Below, one piece after another: positions 43,977 to 52,401 of a DNA stretch of 64,000 nt (position 1 is its first letter; every line of letters starts with the position of its first letter). The position numbers and the translations under genes are program-made. The stretch is taken from contig CAVSQM010000003.1 in the NCBI GenBank assembly GCA_963730115.1, positions 1 through 64,000 on the forward strand, read 5' to 3'. The stretch comes from DASQFQ01 sp963730115. Its GTDB lineage: Bacteria; Actinomycetota; Thermoleophilia; Solirubrobacterales; Solirubrobacteraceae. A model generated the notes under the pieces. It had not been told where the DNA came from. It did not search any database and worked only from the letters and a program-made list of their open reading frames with translations.

Positions 43977-44725
43977 GCTGCGCGATCGAGGCGGCCGGCC
44001 TGCGCTACCGCTATCCCAACGGGGTCGTCGGGCTCGCCGGGCTCGACCTCCACGTCACCCACGGCGAGCGCGTCGCGGTCCTCGGGCCCAACGGAGCCGG
44101 CAAGACGACGCTCATGCTGCATCTCAACGGGCTGCTGACCGGCGAGGGAGAGCTGGCGGTGGCCGGGCTCCGCGTCGGCGACTGCGACCTGCACGAGCTG
44201 CGCTCGCAGGTCGGGCTGGTGTTCCAGGACCCCGACGACCAGCTGTTCATGCCCACCGTGCGCGAGGACGTCGCCTTCGGCCCGCTCAACCTCGGCTGCT
44301 CGCCCGCCGAGGCGCGCGAGCGCGTCGCCCAGGCACTGGCTGCGGTCCGGATGGAGGACGCCGTGGAGCGCGCGCCGCACCAGCTCTCGCTGGGCCAGCG
44401 GCGGCGGGTGGCGATCGCGACGGTGCTGGCCATGGATCCGTCGCTGCTCGTGCTCGACGAGCCGTCCGCGAACCTCGACCCGCGCGCGCGGCGGGAGCTG
44501 CTCGCGGTGCTCGATCGCGTGACCCGCACGATGGTCGTCGTGACGCACGACCTGGCCTTCGCGGCGCGGCTGTGCGAGCGCGCGGTGATCCTCTCCGGCG
44601 GCCGCGTCGTGGCCGACGGGCGCTGCCCCGAGATCCTCGCCGACGAGGCGCTGCTCGCGCGCCACGACCTCGAGCTCCCCGAGGGTTTCGACCTGGCTCG
44701 CATCGCGCTCCCGACACCGGCCTGA
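43973..44725 (+). CDS. cbiO: ECF transporter ATPase CbiO
   Basis: 250-residue ATP-binding subunit. Walker A GPNGAGKTT is near residue 38, Q-loop VGLVFQDPDDQLFMPTVREDVAFGP is typical of ECF ATPases, the signature is LSLGQRRRVAIATVL, Walker B is LLVLDEPSANLDP, and the switch His lies in VVVTHDLAF. Last gene of the cbiMNQO operon. Confidence 0.96.
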   Translation: MSCAIEAAGLRYRYPNGVVGLAGLDLHVTHGERVAVLGPNGAGKTTLMLHLNGLLTGEGELAVAGLRVGDCDLHELRSQVGLVFQDPDDQLFMPTVREDVAFGPLNLGCSPAEARERVAQALAAVRMEDAVERAPHQLSLGQRRRVAIATVLAMDPSLLVLDEPSANLDPRARRELLAVLDRVTRTMVVVTHDLAFAARLCERAVILSGGRVVADGRCPEILADEALLARHDLELPEGFDLARIALPTPA

Positions 44726-44753
44726 CACCGCGTCTCAAGTCCAACGGACCAGA

Positions 44754-47150
44754 ATGCCGATGCAGGGTCGGATGCGTCCGCACCGTCTCCACGCGCGCGC
44801 TCTGCGCCTGCGCGAGAGCGTCATCGCCAGACTGCTGCTCACCCTGGTCCTCGCCCTGGGCGCAGTGGGGACCTTCCAGTACTTCGTCGTCGGGCAGCGC
44901 GTCGAGTCCGACCTGATCCGCGAGCACGCGGCCGTCCACGCCGCCGACGCGCGCTCGCTCGAGCAGCGGGCGGAGGAGACGGAGGGCAACCGCTACGAGC
45001 AGCCGCTGAGCGAGGTCACCGAGCTGATGGCGGCGATCCAGGCGCGGCCCGACACGCTCGACGTCGTCGTCACCGAGCAGGACGGCACCGTGCTCGCCTC
45101 GCCCGTCGCCGGCCAGGTCGGGATCGAGCGCACCGACCCGCTGCTGCGCAAGGTCGCGCGGACCGGCAGGCCGCTCGAGGGCGTCGCGGCCGGCGCCGGC
45201 CGCAACGCGTACATCGTTCCGCTGCAGCTGCTCGACCGCGACCTCGTGTTCGCCGAGTACCGCTCCAGCGACGCGCTGAAGTCGGGCGTCGCCTCGTTCC
45301 GCGACAGCCTCGGCATGTTCGTGCTGCTCAGCCTGCTGATCGCGCTGCCGCTCTTCTACGTGCTCGGCGGCCGCCGGGTCGGCGTGCTCTACCGGGCCGC
45401 GCTCCAGCGCTCGCGCCGCGACGGCCTCACCGACCTCGACAACCACCGCGCCTTCCAGGACGAGCTCGCCCGCGCGGTCGGCGAGGCCACCCGCTACGAC
45501 GCCAGCGTCACGCTCGCGCTGCTCGACATCGACGACTTCAAGTTCGAGAACGACCGCCACGGCCACCAGCACGGCGACCGCCTGCTGTGCGAGCTGGCCG
45601 AGCTGCTGCGCGAGCAGCGCGCCGGCGACCGCGCGTTCCGCCTCGGCGGCGACGAGTTCGCGCTGCTGCTCCCCCACACCACGGAGCCCGAGGCCGACGT
45701 GCCGCTCGAGCGCCTCCGCGCGGCCGTCGAGCAGCGCCTCTCGGGCGTCACCACCAGCATCGGCTTCAGCGCCGCGCGCACCGACGACCACGAGCCGAGC
45801 TCGCTGTGGGGGCGCGCCGACGCCGCCCTGCTCGAGGCCAAGCGCCGCGGCGGCAACGCGATCGTCGCCGCCACCGAGGTCGCCGACAGCGTCCCGGTCG
45901 TGACGATCGAGAAGGTCCGCGCCGTGCGCTCGCTGATCGACGCCGGCGCCGTCGACGTCGCCTTCCAGCCGATCTGGGACCTCGGCGGCACGCGCGTGCT
46001 CGGCTACGAGGCGCTAGCGCGCCCGCAGTCCGCCGAGCTGTGCGGCCCCGGCGAGGCGTTCGAGATCGCCGACTCGATCGGCCGCGGCCACGAGCTCGAC
46101 GCGGTCTGCCGCCGGGCCGCGCTGCGCGGCGCCACCGAGCTGCCGAAGGGCGCGCTGCTGTTCCTCAACGTGTCGCCGCAGACGCTCGAGCACGACGGGC
46201 TCGCCGGCGACAGCCTCGTGCTCGCGGTGCGCGGCGCCGGCTACGAGCCCGAGCAGGTCGTGCTCGAGATCACCGAGCGCACGGATGCGCGCAAGGAGCT
46301 GCTGATCCCCGAGGCGGCGCGGCTGCGCTCGCTCGGCTTCAAGCTCGCGCTCGACGACGTCGGCGCCGGCAACGCCGGGCTCGAGATGCTGCGCGCGCTG
46401 CCCGTCGACTTCATCAAGATCGACCGCGCGGTGGTGGCGAACGCGGTCGAGGACCGCAGCGCCCGCTCGGTGATGCTGGCGATCATGGCCTTCGCGCGCG
46501 AGAGCGGCGCGTTCGTGATCGCCGAGGGCATCGAGACCGAGGCGATGCTCGAGCTCGCGCGCGACCCGGAGCCCGAGGGCGAGGCCCGTCCCGCCGGCGC
46601 CCACGGCGCCCAGGGCTTCCTGCTCGGCCGGCCCGCGCCGGTGCCGGAGAAGGCGCCGAGCTACGACGCGACGCTGCAGACGCTGACCGAGCTGACCGCC
46701 GACCGCGAGCGCCGCCGCATCGCCGCCGCCCTGCAGCGCGGTGACGAGCTCTACCGCGTGCTGCTGCGCACGGTGCCGGACCTGATCGTGGCGCTGTTCG
46801 ACCGCGACCTGCGCTGCCAGGTGGTCGACGGCGGGATGGGCGCGATCGACATGTGGCGCGAGACGCTCCAGGGCCGCACGGTGCTCGACGCGCTCGGGGG
46901 CGACAGCGAGGCCGCGCACCTCGACGCGCTGCTGCGGCCCGTGCTCGAGGGCGAGTCGTGCGACTTCGAGTGGGTCGGCCGCCGCAGCGGTATGCATCTC
47001 GCCGTGCAGGCCGTGCCGGTGCGCGACGAGCGCGCCGGGGTGATCGGTGTGATGGCGGTCTGTCGCGACGTCACGCCGCGCCATGAGGTCGACGCCGCGC
47101 TGCGCTCCTCGCGCCGCCGCCCGACCGGCGCGCCGGCCCGCGCGCGCTAG
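44754..47150 (+). CDS. GGDEF-EAL-PAS cyclic-di-GMP protein
   Basis: 798-residue membrane sensor. Two membrane helices (about 22-42 and 183-203) bracket an extracytoplasmic sensor region. A GGDEF domain follows with RLGGDEFALLLP near 298; RAGD, five residues before GGDEF, is an RxxD inhibitory site. The EAL domain has GYEALARP near 419, LNVSPQTL, LEITERT, LALDDVGAGNAG, FIKIDRAVV, IAEGIETE and GAQGFLLGRP, so all metal and catalytic residues look intact. A PAS-like domain is C-terminal (about 660-785). Both synthesis and breakdown of c-di-GMP are possible. It follows cbiO after 28 bp but has no evident link to metals. Confidence 0.93.
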   Translation: MPMQGRMRPHRLHARALRLRESVIARLLLTLVLALGAVGTFQYFVVGQRVESDLIREHAAVHAADARSLEQRAEETEGNRYEQPLSEVTELMAAIQARPDTLDVVVTEQDGTVLASPVAGQVGIERTDPLLRKVARTGRPLEGVAAGAGRNAYIVPLQLLDRDLVFAEYRSSDALKSGVASFRDSLGMFVLLSLLIALPLFYVLGGRRVGVLYRAALQRSRRDGLTDLDNHRAFQDELARAVGEATRYDASVTLALLDIDDFKFENDRHGHQHGDRLLCELAELLREQRAGDRAFRLGGDEFALLLPHTTEPEADVPLERLRAAVEQRLSGVTTSIGFSAARTDDHEPSSLWGRADAALLEAKRRGGNAIVAATEVADSVPVVTIEKVRAVRSLIDAGAVDVAFQPIWDLGGTRVLGYEALARPQSAELCGPGEAFEIADSIGRGHELDAVCRRAALRGATELPKGALLFLNVSPQTLEHDGLAGDSLVLAVRGAGYEPEQVVLEITERTDARKELLIPEAARLRSLGFKLALDDVGAGNAGLEMLRALPVDFIKIDRAVVANAVEDRSARSVMLAIMAFARESGAFVIAEGIETEAMLELARDPEPEGEARPAGAHGAQGFLLGRPAPVPEKAPSYDATLQTLTELTADRERRRIAAALQRGDELYRVLLRTVPDLIVALFDRDLRCQVVDGGMGAIDMWRETLQGRTVLDALGGDSEAAHLDALLRPVLEGESCDFEWVGRRSGMHLAVQAVPVRDERAGVIGVMAVCRDVTPRHEVDAALRSSRRRPTGAPARAR

Positions 47151-47173
47151 CGAGTTCAACCGCGCGAAGCGGG

Positions 47174-47179
47174 TACTGT
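47174..47179 (+). promoter_or_regulatory. -10 box TACTGT for a leaderless E2 start
   Basis: TACTGT ends 7 nt before the ATG at 47187, with GCCCGGC between and no ribosome binding site. Confidence 0.45.
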
Positions 47180-47186
47180 GCCCGGC

Positions 47187-48690
47187 ATGGCCGACGTCGC
47201 GATGCCCCGCCTGTCCGACTCGATGGAGGAGGGCACGATCCTGAAGTGGCTGAAGTCCGACGGGGACGAGGTCAAGCGCGGGGAGGAGCTCGTCGAGATC
47301 GAGACGGACAAGGCCAACATGACCTACGAGGCCGACTCCGACGGCACGCTGAAGATCGTGGCCCAGGAGGGCGACACGCTGGCGGTGGGCGAGACGATCG
47401 CGCAGCTCGGCGACGGGTCCGGGTCCGACGACGAGGGCGGCGAGGAGGAGCCGAAGGCCGAGGAGGACACCGGCGAGGAGGAGGGCAAGTCCGAGGCGGA
47501 CGAGGACGACGGCGAGGAGGAAGAGCCCTCCGCGGAGGACGACTCCGACGACGAGGACTCGGGCGACGAAGACGAGGAGCCTTCCGCGGAAGACGATTCC
47601 GACGACGAGGACTCGAGCGACGAGGAGCCGTCCGCTGAGGACGACTCCGACGACACCTCCGGCAACGGCAAGCGCGAGGAGGCGCCCGACCCGGCGCCCG
47701 CGCAGGCCGAGGCGCCGTCCGGCAACGGCGACGGGGACCGGGTGAAGGCCTCGCCGGTCGCCAAGCGGATGGCGCGTGAGATGGGCGTCGAGCTCGGCGA
47801 GCTCAAGGGCTCAGGGCCCGGCGGCCGGATCGTCAAGGCCGACGTAGAGGCGGCCGCAAAGGGCGGCACCGCGACCGCCGAGGCGGAGGCGCCGCCGAAG
47901 GAAGAGGAGCCCGAGGCCGCCGCGCCCGAGGCCGAGGAGGAAGAGGCGCCGAAGCAGGACGTCCCCGCGCCCGTCGTCTCCGGCGACAAGCAGACCGGCC
48001 GCGGCGAGACGACCGAGCAGGAGCTCACGCGCCTGCAGAAGACCGTCGCGCGGCGGATGGCGGAGTCGAAGGCGACCGCGCCCGACTTCGTGCTCACCGT
48101 CGAGGTCGACATGGAAGAGGCCGTCGCGCTGCGCAAGCAGCTCAAGGCCGCCGCCGGCGACCAGCCCGCCCCGTCGTTCAACGACTTCGTGGTCAAGGCG
48201 AGCGCGCTCGCCCTGCGCGACTTCCCGCGCGCCAACGGCGCCTACCGCGACGGCAAGTTCGAGCTCTACGGCCGCGTCAACGTCGGCGTCGCCGTCGCCG
48301 GGCAGGACGCGCTCGTGGTCCCGACCGTGTTCGACGCCGACTCCAAGTCGCTCGGGCACATCGCCCGCGAGTCGCGCGCGCTCGCCGAGCGCGTCCGCGC
48401 CGGCGCGATAACACCACCCGGAGTTGTCGAGCGGAACTTTCACTGTCTCCAACCTCGGCATGTACGGCATCAAGCGCTTCGTCGCGGTGATCAACCCGCC
48501 GCAGGCGGCGATCCTCGCGGTCGGCGCGCTCGAGCCGCGCCCGGTGGTGCGGGACCGCAAGGTCGAGGTGCGCTCCATGATGGAGCTCACGCTCGCCTGC
48601 GATCACCGCATCCTGTACGGGGCCGACGCGGCCGCGTTCCTCGCGAAGATCCGCGAGTACCTCGAGAACCCGCTGCGGCTCGCGCTCTAG
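47187..48690 (+). CDS. Dihydrolipoamide acyltransferase (E2) with acidic repeat linker, one frameshift
   Basis: About 500 residues. Lipoyl domain 1-80 (MADVAMPRLSDSMEEGTILKW, lipoyl Lys in IETDKANMTY). A linker of about 110 residues is almost all Asp, Glu and Ser, with three near-copies of PSAEDDSDD (47,528-47,658). The E1/E3-binding domain contains ASPVAKRMAREMGVELGELKGSGPGGRI pieces, then a second acidic linker. The catalytic domain starts near KTVARRMAESK and ends with DHRILYGADAAAFL (His of DHR; usual DG is YG). An extra C near 48,418 shifts the frame: corrected, it reads PPELSSGTFTVSNLGMYGIKRF to the TAG at 48690, which overlaps the convergent peptidase stop. Confidence 0.92.
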
Positions 48691-49505
48691 TAGCCGGGGT
48701 AGGTCTCCGTGCCGGGACCGTACTCCGGCTCGCCGTAGGGGTCGTAGCCGGGATCCTGCGGCTGCTGCTGCTCGGGAGCGCTCTGGGTGGTCTCGTCGCC
48801 TGACTCGAGGAACGTGTTGCAGCTCTCCGGGTCGCCCGACTCGAAGCCGGTCTGCCAGGCCTGCTCCCGCTCCTCCGGCGTGCCGTGGTGGCCGGGGTTG
48901 CTCGGGTCGAAGTCACCGACGGCCAGCGCGGCGTCCATCGCCTCCTGCACGTCGCCCTCGTCGAGCTTCTGCGCCTCGTCGGCGCTCTTGGCCCACGTCG
49001 CGGCGTAGCAGTCGGCCTGCAGCTCGAGCGACTTCGTCGAGTGGCCCTGGTCGAACAGGCCGAGCTCGTCCTGGATCTGGTGCCCGTACTCGTGGGCGAC
49101 GATGTAGGCGACGGCGAAGTCGCCGACCGCCTTGCCGTAGCCCTGCGAGCTCCCGGGGAGCGCCTGGTCGAGCGCGCCGTTGTAGATGTTGGTCGCGAAC
49201 TCTTCCGAGATGTAGATCGTGTCGGTCTCGGGGGAGTAGGCCGCGGCGCTCGCCGCCTCCTCGCCCGAGCCGGCCGGGATCCACTGATAGGTGACGCGCG
49301 GCTCGTCCAGCCCGGCGGACTCGAACTGCTTGGTCCAGTAGGCGTCGACGTCCTTGGTCACTGAGGTGAGGAACTGCTCCATGGTCTGGTCGTCGCTGCC
49401 CTGCATCGCCGTCGCCTTCGAGGGGCCGAACGCGAGCCAGGCGGTGCCCACCGCCAGCAGCAGGGCGGTGGCGGCAACCAGCCGGTTACGCATCGTTGTA
49501 GTCAT
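48687..49505 (-). CDS. Putative neutral zinc metallopeptidase
   Basis: 272-residue protein with an N-terminal membrane anchor or signal (residues 7-27). The zincin motif HEYGHQIQD is near residue 140 and LELQADCYAATWA near 160 provides the third metal ligand, matching the YpfJ-type zinc peptidase family. The tail is Gln/Pro/Tyr-rich (PEQQQPQDPGYDPYGEPEYGP). Substrate unknown. Start at ATG 49503-49505, with a second ATG four codons later. The TAG shares CTAG with the convergent E2 gene. Confidence 0.9.
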   Translation of the reverse strand: MTTTMRNRLVAATALLLAVGTAWLAFGPSKATAMQGSDDQTMEQFLTSVTKDVDAYWTKQFESAGLDEPRVTYQWIPAGSGEEAASAAAYSPETDTIYISEEFATNIYNGALDQALPGSSQGYGKAVGDFAVAYIVAHEYGHQIQDELGLFDQGHSTKSLELQADCYAATWAKSADEAQKLDEGDVQEAMDAALAVGDFDPSNPGHHGTPEEREQAWQTGFESGDPESCNTFLESGDETTQSAPEQQQPQDPGYDPYGEPEYGPGTETYPGY

Positions 49506-49593
49506 GACGCGGTAGTGAGACAGCGCCGCCTAAGACCTCCCGGTGAGCCGGATAACGATCTGCTGAGCGTTGCCTAAGCGCCAGTTCTGCGAG

Positions 49594-49599
49594 TAGCGT
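49594..49599 (+). promoter_or_regulatory. Promoter TTGCCT / TAGCGT for a leaderless GTG start
   Basis: TAGCGT ends 6 nt before the GTG at 49606. TTGCCT (49570-49575) lies 18 nt upstream as a reasonable -35. No ribosome binding site separates box and start. Confidence 0.5.
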
Positions 49600-49605
49600 T
49601 GCCGC

Positions 49606-49833
49606 GTGCTGCTGAGCGGGTTCATGCGACAGGCCGCCATCACCGGCCGGACCGACTACGTCCAATCGTGGTTCGGCAACCGCCAGACCGGGCGCTGGGC
49701 CGAGCAGACCGTCGGCTCGATCCTGACGCCGGCGCAGCGCCGCAACCAGTCGCTGCGCGAGCTCGAGGCGCTGCACGCGCGCGGCGTCGTCACCGACGCC
49801 GAGTTCGAGAAGCTCCGCGGCCGCCTCGGCTAG
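49606..49833 (+). CDS. SHOCT-domain small protein
   Basis: 75-residue protein. The C-terminal half is a SHOCT domain (SLRELEALHARGVVTDAEFEKLRGRL), a short helical module frequent at the ends of membrane and signalling proteins. The first half is basic/aromatic (TDYVQSWFGNRQTGRWAEQTV). GTG start with a leaderless-type promoter. The stop shares CTAG (49830-49833) with the convergent hydrolase gene. Confidence 0.82.
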   Translation: MLLSGFMRQAAITGRTDYVQSWFGNRQTGRWAEQTVGSILTPAQRRNQSLRELEALHARGVVTDAEFEKLRGRLG

Positions 49834-50621
49834 CGCTCCGCCGGATCCAGGAAGGGCGAGATCATCGCCAGCAGCCACTCCACGCGGTCGAGCAGCCCGT
49901 GGCCGGGCGGGATCAGGTGCGTCGTCCCCGGCAGCACCGCGAGCTGGGAGTCCGGCAGGTCGGAGAGGTCGCCCATCACGCCGCCGCCGCGCAGCTTGAA
50001 CAGCTCGACCGCATGCTCGAGGCGGACGAGGTCGGAGTCGCCGAGGATGATCAGCATCGGCGCGGGGATCGTGCGCACGTCCTCCGCCGGCCACGCGAAG
50101 TCGGTCGTGATGAGCGTCGTGAGCTTCTCGACCAGCGTCGGGAACGCCTCCGGATGCGGGGAGAGCCGCTGGTACTCGGTCTCCCGCGGCGAGCCCGCGA
50201 ACATCTCCGGCGTGACCGACGGGAACAGCTCGATCGCCTCAGCGGCCATCGCGTCGTGGCGGTGGCCGGCGGAGGCGACGACAAGCCGCCGCACCAGCCC
50301 GGGGTGGCGGAGGGCGAGCTGCAGCGCGGCGCTGCCGCCCATGCTGTACCCGACCACGTCAGGCTGCCCGAGCTCGAGGTGGCCGATGAGGCCGGCGACG
50401 TCGTCGCCCATCTGCTCATAGGTGAGCGGGCGGTCGACGTCGGCGGTGCGGCCGTGCGCCTGCAGCTCGGGCACGATCACCCGCCGGATCCCGGCCAGCC
50501 CCTCCGCCAGCGGGCGCATCACCTCGGCGTTGAGGTAGGCGCCGTGCAGCAGCACGAGCGGCGGGCCCTCGCCGTGCTCCTCGTAGTACATCTCGAGCTG
50601 GTTCACGGGCGCGTAGGGCAT
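49830..50621 (-). CDS. Alpha/beta hydrolase
   Basis: 263-residue hydrolase. Oxyanion LLHGAYLNAEVM is near residue 24, nucleophile Ser in GYSMGGSAAL near 93, Asp in ILGDSDLVRLEHA near 198 and His in PGTTHLIPPGHGL near 235 make a full catalytic triad. The subgroup resembles small esterases and C-C hydrolases; the substrate is unknown. The ATG follows the stop of the upstream membrane protein on the same strand, so the two are probably cotranscribed. Confidence 0.9.
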   Translation of the reverse strand: MPYAPVNQLEMYYEEHGEGPPLVLLHGAYLNAEVMRPLAEGLAGIRRVIVPELQAHGRTADVDRPLTYEQMGDDVAGLIGHLELGQPDVVGYSMGGSAALQLALRHPGLVRRLVVASAGHRHDAMAAEAIELFPSVTPEMFAGSPRETEYQRLSPHPEAFPTLVEKLTTLITTDFAWPAEDVRTIPAPMLIILGDSDLVRLEHAVELFKLRGGGVMGDLSDLPDSQLAVLPGTTHLIPPGHGLLDRVEWLLAMISPFLDPAER

Positions 50622-51230
50622 CTACTGGAACCCGCCCGGTCCGCGGTAGCCCGAGTTCGGCGACCGGTCCTTGTCGAGCGTCACGCCCGCAGGGCGCTGC
50701 TCCGTGTTGACGAACAGGCACAGCCAGCGCTTCGGGTCGGGGCCCGGGACGCAGGAGCGGTAGAGGTCGTCCTCGATCCGGATCGCGTCGACCAGCGCGA
50801 TCCCCGGCCGGTACTCCGGCGCCTGCGAGATCACGTAGTCGTGGACGGCGGCGGCCTGGGCGCGCAGGTCGTCCTGGGCGTCGAGCACGGCGGGCCGGTG
50901 GATCAGCCCGCCGGCGACGAGCGCCGCGAACAGCGCGACCAGCAGTGCGGTGCCGGCGTAGTTCTGCGCGACGACGCGCGGCAGGTCTGGGCGGCGCTTG
51001 CGCAGCCGGTGGCCGGCGAGCGGCGCGACCGCGGCGATCAGGATCAGGTTCGCGAAGCCCGCCAGCAGCACCCCGGGGAGCACGCCGCCGGGCCCGTCGC
51101 CGCTGATCGGCAGGACCTCCAGCAGCACGCCCTCGGCGAGCGTGAGCACCACGAACGCGGGCCACAGCCAGGCGCCGCGCATCCTCCAGCGCATGCGCGT
51201 GAGCCACACCGACTGCTCCGGGCCCGACAC
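50622..51230 (-). CDS. Hypothetical two-helix membrane protein
   Basis: 202-residue protein from a GTG at 51228-51230, six nt after a TACCCT box. Hydrophobic segments are at about 18-36, 44-64 and 88-108. A hydrophilic C-terminal domain follows with a Cys pair (YRSCVPGPDPKRWLCLFVNTE). No family recognised. An in-frame extension upstream to 51452 is rejected because it runs through the divergent promoter and lacks coding bias. Confidence 0.72.
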   Translation of the reverse strand: MSGPEQSVWLTRMRWRMRGAWLWPAFVVLTLAEGVLLEVLPISGDGPGGVLPGVLLAGFANLILIAAVAPLAGHRLRKRRPDLPRVVAQNYAGTALLVALFAALVAGGLIHRPAVLDAQDDLRAQAAAVHDYVISQAPEYRPGIALVDAIRIEDDLYRSCVPGPDPKRWLCLFVNTEQRPAGVTLDKDRSPNSGYRGPGGFQ

Positions 51231-51236
51231 CGTTTC

Positions 51237-51246
51237 AGGGTACCCT
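51237..51246. promoter_or_regulatory. Palindromic shared -10 region AGGGTACCCT between divergent genes
   Basis: On the minus strand TACCCT (51237-51242) ends 6 nt before the GTG of the membrane protein. On the plus strand TACCCT (51241-51246) would drive the E1 alpha gene with a leader of about 90 nt. The 10-bp palindrome lets one site read as a -10 box in both directions. Confidence 0.45.
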
Positions 51247-51342
51247 TGGGCGCGCCCGCCGGAGACCCCGTGCGCGCGCCAGGTAAGGAAGCGCCGGCCG
51301 GAGGATCCCGGAGGCGCCGAAGAGGAAAGGGATACACGCCAC

Positions 51343-52401
51343 ATGGCGACTGAAGCTGCGCAGTCCGGGCCCTCGGAGGACGTCGCGCCGGAGCACCTGA
51401 CCACCGAGGACCGCGTCGGGCTCCTCCGCGCGATGCTGATGATGCGCGGCATCGAGGAGCGCGCGATGACGCTCTACCGCCAGGGCAAGGTGCCCGGCTC
51501 CTTCTACGACGGCTTCGGGCAGGAGGCCGTCTCCGCCGGCCCGGCATGGGCGATGGCCGCGCAGGACCGCCTCTGCGTCCTCCACCGCGACCTCGCCGCG
51601 CACGTGATCCGCGGCGTCGAGCCCGCTCGCATCTTCGCCCAGTACATGGGCCGCGAGGACGGCATCACCGGCGGCCGCGACGGCAACGTCCACTTCGGCG
51701 ACCGCACCAAGGGCTGCGTCGGGATGGTCTCGATGCTCCCCGACATGATGCTGGTCGCGACCGGGCTCGCGATGGCGTTCAAGATGCGCGGTGAGCAGCG
51801 CGTCGCCATGACCTGGTTCGGCGACGGCTCGACCTCGCGCGGCGACTTCCACGAGGCGATGAACTGGGCCGGCGTTCAGCGCCTGCCGGTCATCTTCATC
51901 CTCGAGAACAACCAGTACGCGTACTCCACGCCGCTCGACCAGCAGTTCGCGGTCAACCCGGTCGAGCGCGCCGCCGCGTACGGCTTCCCGGGCGTGAAGG
52001 TCGACGGCAACGACTGCGAGGCGATGTTCGAGGCCGTCCGCGTCGCCCGCGAGCGCGCGCTGGCCGGCGACGGACCGACCATGATCGAGGCGGTGACCAT
52101 GCGCATGCACGGCCACGCCGCCCACGACGACATGAAGTACGTACCGAAGGAGCAGGTCGAGGAGTGGCAGGCGAAGGACCCGATCGACCGTCAGACGCGG
52201 CGGCTCGAGGCGCTCGGGGTCGACGTCGCCGCCCTGCGCGACGACGTCCGGGCCGAGATCGACGCCGCCGTCGAGACCGCGCTCGAATCGCCGATGCCCG
52301 AGGGCGAGACGGCCACCGACCGGCTGTTCGCCGACGAGCCGGCGCTGCTCGAGGACGGCAACGCGCCGTGGAGCGGCTTCGCCAAGAAGGCGGCGAGCTG
52401 A
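51343..52401 (+). CDS. 2-oxoacid/acetoin dehydrogenase E1 alpha subunit (second set)
   Basis: 352-residue ThDP-dependent subunit. Landmarks: LMMRGIEERAMTLYRQGKVPGSFYDGFGQEAV, GITGGRDGNVHFGD, the ThDP motif TWFGDGSTSRGDFHEAMNWAGVQ and LENNQYAYSTPL. Compared with the subunit at 35.3 kb it has FYDGFGQEAV and a shorter C-terminus, closer to branched-chain 2-oxoacid or acetoin dehydrogenases. GAGGAAAGGG precedes the ATG. The stop overlaps the E1 beta ATG (TGATG). Confidence 0.92.
   Translation: MATEAAQSGPSEDVAPEHLTTEDRVGLLRAMLMMRGIEERAMTLYRQGKVPGSFYDGFGQEAVSAGPAWAMAAQDRLCVLHRDLAAHVIRGVEPARIFAQYMGREDGITGGRDGNVHFGDRTKGCVGMVSMLPDMMLVATGLAMAFKMRGEQRVAMTWFGDGSTSRGDFHEAMNWAGVQRLPVIFILENNQYAYSTPLDQQFAVNPVERAAAYGFPGVKVDGNDCEAMFEAVRVARERALAGDGPTMIEAVTMRMHGHAAHDDMKYVPKEQVEEWQAKDPIDRQTRRLEALGVDVAALRDDVRAEIDAAVETALESPMPEGETATDRLFADEPALLEDGNAPWSGFAKKAAS

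Noticed and set aside
50622..51452. N-terminal extension of the membrane protein to 51452
   Set aside because: It would cross the palindromic promoter and enter the E1 alpha coding region with Ser/Arg-rich, non-coding-like sequence.
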